A DNA stretch of 6,102 nucleotides from an uncultured Verrucomicrobia subdivision 3 bacterium (GTDB lineage: Bacteria > Verrucomicrobiota > Verrucomicrobiae > Limisphaerales > CAMLLE01). The stretch covers positions 1 to 6,102 of the forward strand of contig CAMLLE010000207.1 of the NCBI GenBank assembly GCA_946480555.1, written 5' to 3'. A program made the position numbers and the translations under genes. Under the pieces are notes generated by a model. It searched no databases and was not told the origin of the DNA. It was given only the letters and a program-made list of their open reading frames with translations. Shown in pieces: positions 1 to 4,723 of this stretch (positions within the stretch are counted from its first letter, which is position 1; each line of letters begins with the position of its first letter).

Positions 1-857
1 TCATACGCCAGGCCGAGGCTCAGGCCCGTGACGGGCAGCGGAATGGCGCCGCCGATGTAAAGGTTGCCCTGGCTCCAGCGCGCGCCCGTCGGAATTCCCG
101 AGACGTTGCCGGTGCCGCCAGCGGTGACGGCATCGCCGTAGGTGTAACCAGCGGAGAGCGTCGCTCCTTGCATGAAGCCGAAGCTTTCCGGAGCGGTGAA
201 GGTCAGGATACCGAGGTAAGCCTTCTTCGATTCGATCGAGGACTTCGCGTCCGAAGCGTTGTTGAACCCAGCGATGTTGCCGACGCCAACCGAGGCGCTC
301 AGCACGTCATTGAACTTGTAGCTGGCCGAGATGCCGGTGTGCGCGGAGGATTCGATAAAGAAGCCGTAGGAGCGGCTCCAGTTCGGATTCTTGTAGGTGT
401 CGAACGCTTCGTAGCCGTTGTAGGTGCCGAACTGGCCGATCTTGAAATCGATGCCATTGCCGACCGGGGCGCGGAGCAGGATGACTGCTTCGTTCAGGGC
501 AATGTCGCCACCGGCGCCGATGATCGAACGCGTTCCGCGTTCTGTGGCCCACGGGCCGATGAGCATCTGCACGTTGTAACCGGCAGACCATTCGCCTTCA
601 TCGAGCGGCTTGGTGAGCGAGAGGCTCACGACGTTCAGGTTGAAGCCGTCCTGCTCTTCGGCGTCATCATAAACACGGCCAGGCATGTTGGCGTTGCCGG
701 TGCCGACCTTCCAGATGGCCGACGTGTCGATATATCCACTCAACGTGGTGGATGAAACCGCGGTGAGAACGGAAGGCGTTTCCTGCGCCTGAGCCACGGC
801 GGGAAGGGTGATTAGACCTGCGCCTAACAGGACCTGCGTCCATTTGCTGATGTTCAT
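1..857 (-). CDS. Outer-membrane beta-barrel porin, BBP2/OmpL-like family (C-terminus beyond window)
   Basis: Open from ATG at 855-857 leftward to the window edge: 285 full codons, no stop. The protein starts with a Sec signal peptide: a short Lys-containing n-region, a hydrophobic stretch around residues 9-20, and a likely AQA cleavage site after residue 24. The rest alternates polar and hydrophobic residues and is rich in Gly, Tyr, Ser and Asn, as in transmembrane beta-strands. Recognisable stretches are SGYIDTSAIWKVG, FNLNVVSLSLTKPLDEGEW, LRAPVGNGIDFKIGQF and NPNWSRSYGFFIE. These resemble the putative beta-barrel porin-2 (OmpL-like) family common in Verrucomicrobiota, Acidobacteriota and Planctomycetota. 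Role: a diffusion channel in the outer membrane; the substrate cannot be read from the sequence. It is divergent from the urt operon and has its own sigma-54-like promoter at 927-942, which suggests urea or amide entry. The start is chosen because the signal peptide begins there; no Shine-Dalgarno precedes it. Confidence 0.87.
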   Translation of the reverse strand, partial: MNISKWTQVLLGAGLITLPAVAQAQETPSVLTAVSSTTLSGYIDTSAIWKVGTGNANMPGRVYDDAEEQDGFNLNVVSLSLTKPLDEGEWSAGYNVQMLIGPWATERGTRSIIGAGGDIALNEAVILLRAPVGNGIDFKIGQFGTYNGYEAFDTYKNPNWSRSYGFFIESSAHTGISASYKFNDVLSASVGVGNIAGFNNASDAKSSIESKKAYLGILTFTAPESFGFMQGATLSAGYTYGDAVTAGGTGNVSGIPTGARWSQGNLYIGGAIPLPVTGLSLGLAY

Positions 858-887
858 AGTTTGTTTGTTTTAGGTTTTGGTTTGAGA
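858..887 (-). promoter_or_regulatory. G-free A/C-rich leader of the porin gene
   Basis: On the - strand the 30 bases before the porin ATG contain no G and consist mostly of AAAC/CAAAC units. No purine-rich Shine-Dalgarno match is present. The same kind of leader precedes urtA and urtB, so initiation probably relies on an unstructured leader. The mechanism is inferred. Confidence 0.5.
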
Positions 888-926
888 CGGCGACACTACG
901 CGCCGTTTTCGGTTCATGCTGGCCCA

Positions 927-942
927 AGCAAAATCAGTGCCT
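927..942 (-). promoter_or_regulatory. Predicted sigma-54 (-24/-12) promoter for the porin gene
   Basis: Read on the - strand the sequence is AGGCACTGATTTTGCT. Against the established sigma-54 consensus TGGCAC-G-N4-TTGCW it matches 10 of the 12 constrained positions. Both invariant dinucleotides (GG and GC) are present at the correct spacing. The mismatches are the first T (here A) and the G after GGCAC (here T). The predicted transcript start is near 916, giving a leader of about 60 nt before the porin ATG. No experimental evidence; a chance match is possible, but the location and orientation are right. Confidence 0.62.
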
Positions 943-991
943 CTCTTTGTTCTGCCGACATGCGAACCCGGTCCGGATTCATGGATTTCCG

Positions 992-1008
992 CGCACTCAC
1001 CATGTGCA
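992..1008. promoter_or_regulatory. NtrC-like dyad (GCAC-N7-GTGC)
   Basis: The sequence CGCACTCACCATGTGCA has the half-sites GCAC (993-996) and GTGC (1004-1007) separated by exactly seven bases, the spacing of the classical NtrC site TGCACY-N5-RGTGCA. Ten of the 12 specified positions agree. Its centre at 1000 is about 84 bp upstream of the predicted porin transcript start and about 330 bp upstream of that of urtA. Enhancer-type sites can act at either distance. The assignment to NtrC is by motif only, and the responding activator in this phylum may differ. Confidence 0.42.
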
Positions 1009-1044
1009 TTTCGAGACCTGGCGGACGAGGTTCAATCCGCGCAG

Positions 1045-1064
1045 AATGCCGCAGAAGCGGCATT
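1045..1064. other. 8-bp perfect hairpin with AGAA loop
   Basis: The arms AATGCCGC (1045-1052) and GCGGCATT (1057-1064) are exactly complementary around a four-base AGAA loop. No U-run follows on either strand, so it is not a typical intrinsic terminator. It lies upstream of both predicted transcript starts, so it may be a DNA-level dyad or without function. Confidence 0.4.
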
Positions 1065-1153
1065 TGCAGCGGGTTCTATTCACCTTTCGCCGTCGAAGCG
1101 GGGGCTGGAAAGGGAAGTTCGCTTCCTCATTCCAACGTCCCGCCGACGGTTTC

Positions 1154-1170
1154 ATTTTGAAGTTCAAAAT
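1154..1170. promoter_or_regulatory. Perfect 17-bp AT-rich palindrome, candidate operator or enhancer
   Basis: ATTTTGAAGTTCAAAAT is a perfect inverted repeat with 8-bp arms around one central G (1162), standing out as AT-rich in a GC-rich region. The centre is about 168 bp upstream of the predicted urtA transcript start and about 246 bp upstream of that of the porin. This is the distance range used by enhancer-binding activators of sigma-54 promoters. It does not match the NtrC consensus, so the cognate protein is unknown. A dimeric helix-turn-helix regulator is the simplest reading. Confidence 0.5.
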
Positions 1171-1258
1171 CAGGTGAAGACCCGATAAGCGCTGTTCAGG
1201 AATAGCCTGCCTGTGCAAATTGATACTCATCCTTTCCATGAATGCAGTTCTTCGATGC

Positions 1259-1289
1259 GCGTGTTCCCGCACAAAACAGCGTGTTCCCG
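1259..1289 (+). promoter_or_regulatory. Paired 11-bp direct repeats upstream of the urtA promoter
   Basis: GCGTGTTCCCG occurs at 1259-1269 and again, identically, at 1279-1289. Start-to-start distance is 20 bp, close to two helical turns, so two proteins could bind the same DNA face. The pair sits about 41-71 bp upstream of the predicted urtA transcript start and just upstream of the -24 element. Likely a tandem site for a regulator, type unknown. Confidence 0.48.
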
Positions 1290-1303
1290 TGAAATCTCGC
1301 CCG

Positions 1304-1319
1304 TGGCACATCCAGTGCT
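1304..1319 (+). promoter_or_regulatory. Predicted sigma-54 (-24/-12) promoter for the urt operon
   Basis: TGGCACATCCAGTGCT matches the sigma-54 consensus TGGCAC-G-N4-TTGCW at 10 of 12 constrained positions. It contains the complete TGGCAC block, and the invariant GG (1305-1306) and GC (1317-1318) are correctly spaced. The mismatches are the G after TGGCAC (here A) and the first T of TTGC (here G). The predicted transcript start is near 1330, giving a leader of about 100 nt. Sigma-54 control of a nitrogen-source transporter fits known biology; here it is inferred from sequence alone. Confidence 0.66.
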
Positions 1320-1362
1320 AAACCGCCGCTGGCTGCGCTGCCGTTATAGCTGACGGCGGTTT
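1320..1362. other. Inverted repeat overlapping the predicted urtA transcript start
   Basis: The arms AAACCGCCG (1320-1328) and CGGCGGTTT (1354-1362) pair perfectly. A further five inner pairs (1330-1334 with 1348-1352, two of them G-T) follow after one mismatch. A competing smaller stem, GCCGT (1340-1344) with ACGGC (1353-1357), is possible. If transcription starts near 1330 the left arm is not in the mRNA. The dyad would then act as DNA, for example as an operator, or belong to a longer transcript. The run after it (TTTGCC) is a poor terminator tail. Confidence 0.45.
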
Positions 1363-1374
1363 GCCTTGCGTGAA

Positions 1375-1390
1375 CGGTGCCGCTGCACCG
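1375..1390 (+). other. Short hairpin in the urtA 5' leader
   Basis: CGGTGC (1375-1380) and GCACCG (1385-1390) form a perfect 6-bp stem with a CGCT tetraloop, ending 38 bases before the urtA ATG. It lies inside the predicted transcript and is followed by an unstructured A/C-rich tract. It may stabilise the 5' end. No known riboswitch fold is recognisable. Confidence 0.4.
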
Positions 1391-1400
1391 GCGCAGTCAG

Positions 1401-1428
1401 AACCAAACCCAAACAAACGCACTCAAAC
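1401..1428 (+). promoter_or_regulatory. A/C-rich leader without Shine-Dalgarno before urtA
   Basis: The 28 bases before the urtA ATG contain one G and consist of CCAAAC/ACAAAC units. No AGGAGG-like sequence is present. The same style precedes the porin and urtB starts. The tract also supports the ATG at 1429 over upstream in-frame starts, because those would place the tract inside the coding region ahead of the signal peptide. Confidence 0.5.
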
Positions 1429-2670
1429 ATGAAGCTGTCCTTCCTCAAGAAAACCCTCCTCGCGGTCAGCGCTGCCGCCCTCGCGGTTGGCGCTCAGGCT
1501 GCCGACACGGTCAAAGTCGGCGTGCTCCACTCCCTCTCCGGCACGATGGCCATCAGCGAAACCTCGCTCAAGGACGTGTTGCTGTTTTCGTTCGATGAAA
1601 TCAACAAAGCCGGCGGCGTGAAGGTCGGCGAAAAGAAATACATGATCGAACCGGTCGTCGTGGATCCGGCTTCGAACTGGCCGCTCTTTGCCGAAAAAGC
1701 CGAGCAATTGCTCGTGAAGGACAAGGTCGCCGTCGTGTTCGGCTGCTGGACTTCCGTGAGCCGCAAATCCGTGCTCCCGGTGTTCGAACGCCACAACGGC
1801 ATGCTCTTCTACCCGGTGCAGTATGAAGGCGAGGAACTCTCCAAGAACATTTTCTACACCGCCGAAGCCGTGAATCAGCAGGCGATTCCGGCCGTTGATT
1901 ACATGCTCGCGGAAGGCAAAAAGAAATTCTACCTGCTCGGCTCCGACTACGTCTATCCGCGCACGACGAACAAAATCCTGAAGCAGTACCTCAAGAGCAA
2001 AGGCATCCCAGAGGAAGACATCATCGAGATTTACACGCCCTTCGGTCACACCGATTACCAGACGATCGTCGCCGCCATCAAGAAGTTCGCCGCCTCCGGC
2101 AACGCTTGCGTGATCAGCACGCTGAACGGTGACACGAACGTTCCGTTCTTCAAAGAATATGCCAACGCCGGTTTGACTTCTGAAAATTGCCCGGTCGTTT
2201 CGTTCTCGATTTCTGAAGACGAATTCCGCGGTTTGCCCGCGAAGGACCTCGTCGGCCAGCTCGGTTGCTGGACCTATTTCATGTCGCTCAAGACGCCGGA
2301 GAACACCAAGTTCGTGAGAGACTTCATGGAGTGGCTCAAGGATCCGAAGGTCACGGGCGTGGATTACAAGGTCAGCGGTGTCGATCCCAAAGGCCGCGTC
2401 ACCTGCAGCCCGATGAACCTCTCCCGCATCGGTGTGAATCTCTGGAAGCAAGCCGTCGAGAAGGCGGGCACGTTTGAAGTGGACGCGGTTCGCAAGGCGC
2501 TGATCGGCCAGAAGTTCAAGGGCCCCGCTGGCGAAGTGACCATGCAGGACAATCACCACCTCGTGAACAACGTGTTCATCGGCGAAACTTTGGCGAACGG
2601 CCAGTTCAAGGTCATCAAGACCTACAACGGTGTGGCTGGCGAACCGTTCAGCGAAAAATTCCTGAAATAG
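1429..2670 (+). CDS. urtA: Urea ABC transporter, periplasmic substrate-binding protein UrtA
   Basis: 413 residues. It captures urea (or a close analogue) in the periplasm and delivers it to the UrtB/UrtC permease. The start at 1429 begins a clear Sec signal peptide: [18 protein letters not shown] with likely cleavage after residue 24. The in-frame GTG at 1366 would put 21 charged residues in front of it and is rejected. Type I ligand-binding fold motifs of the UrtA/FmdD group are strong: [20 protein letters not shown] (30-49), [17 protein letters not shown] (104-120), [11 protein letters not shown] (126-136), the [13 protein letters not shown] region (171-183), [13 protein letters not shown] (205-217) and [12 protein letters not shown] (232-243). 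Length is normal. Around residues 324-337 the sequence [11 protein letters not shown] replaces the more usual DPMEA-aromatic-IG pattern, which could affect specificity. It is the first gene of the operon, followed by a GC hairpin before urtB. The alternative is a short-chain amide-binding protein (FmdD-like), from the same family. Confidence 0.95.
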   Translation: MKLSFLKKTLLAVSAAALAVGAQAADTVKVGVLHSLSGTMAISETSLKDVLLFSFDEINKAGGVKVGEKKYMIEPVVVDPASNWPLFAEKAEQLLVKDKVAVVFGCWTSVSRKSVLPVFERHNGMLFYPVQYEGEELSKNIFYTAEAVNQQAIPAVDYMLAEGKKKFYLLGSDYVYPRTTNKILKQYLKSKGIPEEDIIEIYTPFGHTDYQTIVAAIKKFAASGNACVISTLNGDTNVPFFKEYANAGLTSENCPVVSFSISEDEFRGLPAKDLVGQLGCWTYFMSLKTPENTKFVRDFMEWLKDPKVTGVDYKVSGVDPKGRVTCSPMNLSRIGVNLWKQAVEKAGTFEVDAVRKALIGQKFKGPAGEVTMQDNHHLVNNVFIGETLANGQFKVIKTYNGVAGEPFSEKFLK

Positions 2671-2703
2671 CTTTCTGAAATAGTTCCTCCAGGAATAGTT
2701 CAG
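2662..2703. repeat. Duplicated urtA stop region with nested inverted repeats
   Basis: CTGAAATAG, containing the urtA stop codon, occurs at 2662-2670 and again at 2675-2683, a 13-bp tandem step. The second copy also begins a split dyad: CTGAA (2675-2679) pairs with TTCAG (2699-2703), and TTCCT (2684-2688) pairs with AGGAA (2691-2695). The function is unknown; it may add structure to the urtA mRNA 3' end. Confidence 0.4.
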
Positions 2704-2710
2704 AATTCAA

Positions 2711-2734
2711 GGAGGCGGGTTTCGGCCCGCCTCC
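2711..2734 (+). terminator. Strong GC hairpin between urtA and urtB (partial terminator or stabiliser)
   Basis: GGAGGCGGG (2711-2719) pairs perfectly with CCCGCCTCC (2726-2734) around a TTTCGG loop. Only CCTTTG follows, so the U-tract is weak. This looks more like an attenuating or 3'-end-protecting hairpin than a full stop. It sits between the binding-protein gene and its permeases, a common device for making much more binding protein than membrane subunits. urtB begins only 35 bases later and no separate promoter is evident. Confidence 0.65.
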
Positions 2735-2743
2735 CCTTTGCGG

Positions 2744-2768
2744 ACCCAACACAACCAACCCAACAACC
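2744..2768 (+). promoter_or_regulatory. G-free A/C-rich leader before urtB
   Basis: The 25 bases before the GTG at 2769 contain no G and are built of CAAC/CCAAC units, without a Shine-Dalgarno sequence. The similarity to the porin and urtA leaders is the main argument for the GTG at 2769 as the urtB start. Confidence 0.45.
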
Positions 2769-4670
2769 GTGAATTGTTTCAACCGCGCCCTCAGTGTGCC
2801 CGGAGTTCGTGAGCGCAGGCTTCACGTCCATCGTGGAAATTCCGCTCCGGCCACCGCCATCGCAGCGCAGGCGTCCGCGCCAGCGGGTTCGCGCGCCGTC
2901 CAGGTGCACACCTCCGCAGGAAGTATCTTGTGGACCGGCGGCGATCGTTTCCTCGTGCTCGCGGTTGTTCTGGCGATCGCCCTGTCATTGCTCCGCGCCG
3001 AAGCGCAAACCAGCACCAACGAACACCGCTCCATTCTCAGCCGGGCCGCGTTGAGCGAAGATCAAGCCGAGCAGATCGCGCTGGTCAAGGAACTGGTGAA
3101 CGCCAGCGGCGATGAAATGATTTCCCGTGGGTTATCCGCCTGGCGCGTTGGCGAACTTTACCTGCACGCTCCCGAAACCGGCCCGAAAATCCCTTTCCTG
3201 CTCGACGCTCAACTGGATTCCGCCGGCAAAGCCAAAGGCATCGACATCACTTCGGGCCAGTTCCTCAAAGGAACTGACGGCGAACCGATCTGGTTTCTCC
3301 CAAGCGATCTCACCGCCATCGACAACAGCTCCAAACTGCGCCGCGCCATCAAGACCACGCTCGACTTGTTCGCCATCGGAAATCCAGTTCCCAAAATGCG
3401 GCGTGATGCCGTGATCAAACTGGGCCAGGAGCAGAACGCAGAGTATTTGCCTTACTTCCAGGATCGACTGAAGTCCGAGAAGGACGCCGAAGTCGTGAAA
3501 GTCTTGAACGAGGCAGTCGCACTGACGGAAGCGACTTCCACGGACACAAACGTGCAGATCGCGGCGGTGAAAAAACTGGGCGAGCTCCGATCGATCAACG
3601 GCCTCGAGTTCCTCAAAGATTTGCAAAAGAAGCTCACCGGCCAGGGTTCCAAAGCGCCGCCCGAACTCGCGCGCGCGACCTTGCTCGCCGTTGGGGAGAT
3701 CGAAAACTACATCTGGTGGGGCAACCTGTTCGGCACGGCGTTCCGCGGACTCAGCCTCGCCGCGGTGCTGCTGGTCGCGGCGCTCGGACTGGCGATCACG
3801 TTCGGCTTGATGGGCGTCATCAACATGGCGCACGGCGAAGTCATGGCAGTCGGCGCTTACACGGCTTACGTCGTTCAGAGCATTTTTGGAACGGGCCTCT
3901 TGTTTTCGCTGTTCGGCAAATCGGTTTCCATCCCTGGTTTGGGTTTCGTTGGCGCAGCATTCAATTCCTACTTCATCGTCGCCTTGATCGCATCGTTCAT
4001 AACCGCCGCGCTCGTCGGGCTGGCGCTGGAACGCGGTGTCATCCGGTTCCTTTACAAGCGGCCGCTGGAATCGCTGCTGGCAACGTGGGGCGTGAGTCTC
4101 GTGTTGCAGCAGGTTTTCCGGCACACGTTCGGCGCTGCCAACGTGCAGGTGAATTCGCCTTCGTTTCTCCAGGGCAGCTACGTCATTCACGATGTGCTGT
4201 TCGCCTACAACCGGGTGTTCGTGATCGGCTTCGCGTTGTTCATCGTCCTTTGCACCTACCTGCTGCTCACGCGGACGTCGCTGGGATTGCAGATCCGCGC
4301 CGTGATGCAGAATCGCAACATGGCCTCGTGCATGGGTGTGCGGACCGATCGCGTGAACATGATGACGTTCATGTTTGGCTCGGGCCTCGCGGGAATGGCC
4401 GGCTGCTGCATGTCGCAAATCGCAAACGTCGGCCCGAGCCTTGGCCAAAGCTACATCATCGATTGTTTCATGATCGTGGTGCTCGGAGGTGTGGGGAATC
4501 TTGTTGGAACGGTCTCTGCCTCGCTCGGTGTGGGCGTCACGGATCAAATCTTGCAGCCGTGGCTGGGCGCGGTGCTGGGCAAGATCACGGTGCTCGCAGC
4601 AATCATCCTGTTCCTGCAATGGCGGCCCAACGGAATCTTCGTCACCCGCAGCCGCAGCTTGGACGGATAG
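2769..4670 (+). CDS. urtB: Urea ABC transporter permease UrtB with N-terminal extracytoplasmic domain
   Basis: 633 residues from GTG at 2769. One of the two inner-membrane subunits forming the urea channel. Residues 1-55 are an Ala/Arg/Ser-rich stretch of unclear value. A hydrophobic segment at about 61-76 followed by RAEAQ looks like a signal peptide. Residues 80-315 form a soluble helical domain with HEAT-like pairs (roughly 203-250 and 260-310), as in long proteobacterial-type UrtB. The permease domain (about 320-630) has typical motifs: GLAITFGLMGVINMAHGE (340-357), IRFLYKRPLESLLATWGVSL (425-444), IRAVMQNRNMASCMGVRTDR (509-528), NVGPSLGQSYIIDCFMIVVL (553-572) and GKITVLAAIILFLQWRPNG (604-622). 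It is longer than the usual 520-545 residues, partly from the N-terminal 50. If that part is not translated, a later start is possible, such as TTG at 2928, which has AGGAAG shortly upstream. Operon partner of urtA and urtC. Confidence 0.94.
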   Translation: MNCFNRALSVPGVRERRLHVHRGNSAPATAIAAQASAPAGSRAVQVHTSAGSILWTGGDRFLVLAVVLAIALSLLRAEAQTSTNEHRSILSRAALSEDQAEQIALVKELVNASGDEMISRGLSAWRVGELYLHAPETGPKIPFLLDAQLDSAGKAKGIDITSGQFLKGTDGEPIWFLPSDLTAIDNSSKLRRAIKTTLDLFAIGNPVPKMRRDAVIKLGQEQNAEYLPYFQDRLKSEKDAEVVKVLNEAVALTEATSTDTNVQIAAVKKLGELRSINGLEFLKDLQKKLTGQGSKAPPELARATLLAVGEIENYIWWGNLFGTAFRGLSLAAVLLVAALGLAITFGLMGVINMAHGEVMAVGAYTAYVVQSIFGTGLLFSLFGKSVSIPGLGFVGAAFNSYFIVALIASFITAALVGLALERGVIRFLYKRPLESLLATWGVSLVLQQVFRHTFGAANVQVNSPSFLQGSYVIHDVLFAYNRVFVIGFALFIVLCTYLLLTRTSLGLQIRAVMQNRNMASCMGVRTDRVNMMTFMFGSGLAGMAGCCMSQIANVGPSLGQSYIIDCFMIVVLGGVGNLVGTVSASLGVGVTDQILQPWLGAVLGKITVLAAIILFLQWRPNGIFVTRSRSLDG

Positions 4671-4695
4671 GAGAGCACGTTCCATGACCGGCAAT

Positions 4696-4723
4696 TCGTA
4701 AATCGTAAATCGCAAATCCGAAA
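4696..4723 (+). repeat. Four heptad repeats running into the urtC start codon
   Basis: Four tandem 7-base units: TCGTAAA (4696-4702), TCGTAAA (4703-4709), TCGCAAA (4710-4716) and TCCGAAA (4717-4723). The final A of the last unit is the A of the urtC ATG. The array fills most of the 52-bp urtB-urtC gap and replaces a Shine-Dalgarno sequence. It resembles the short tandem heptamer repeats described in cyanobacteria in form, not in sequence. Confidence 0.6.

Larger units (their letters stand above)
858..1428. other. Divergent intergenic control region between porin and urtA
   Basis: This 571-bp stretch holds no convincing gene. Short reading frames exist in several frames (for example 861-1160 + and 997-1311 -), but they overlap each other, lack family resemblance and have Arg/Cys/Pro-rich compositions typical of chance translation. 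What it does hold is dense candidate regulation: sigma-54-like promoters at both ends, an NtrC-like dyad, a perfect 17-bp palindrome, paired 11-bp direct repeats and several short hairpins, each listed separately. Its length suits enhancer-dependent promoters, which need upstream activator sites and room for DNA looping. Confidence 0.75.

Noticed and set aside
168..755. Open frame on the + strand over the porin (195 codons)
   Set aside because: It is antisense to a porin reading frame that has a signal peptide and family motifs.
1111..1128. Small hairpin GGAAG-TTCG-CTTCC
   Set aside because: Five pairs only and outside both predicted transcripts; short stems of this size are common by chance.
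861..1160. Open frame of 99 codons on the + strand in the divergent region
   Set aside because: It begins inside the porin leader and overlaps other equally weak frames; the composition looks like chance translation.
997..1311. Open frame of 104 codons on the - strand in the divergent region
   Set aside because: It has no recognisable motif, lacks a plausible start context, and covers the palindrome, the direct repeats and part of the urtA -24/-12 element.
1304..1319. GCAC-N5-GTGC symmetry inside the urtA promoter as a second NtrC site
   Set aside because: The spacer is 5, not the 7 required for an NtrC dyad, and the bases are already explained by the sigma-54 element.
1423..2559. Long open frame on the - strand opposite urtA (378 codons)
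   Set aside because: Same kind of shadow; it overlaps a gene with clear family motifs over its whole length, and its own translation resembles nothing.
4684..4698. Five-codon mini-frame (MTGNS) upstream of urtC, with GGAGAG ahead of it
   Set aside because: Too short to judge. Its stop lies within the first heptad unit, and nothing indicates a regulatory leader peptide.
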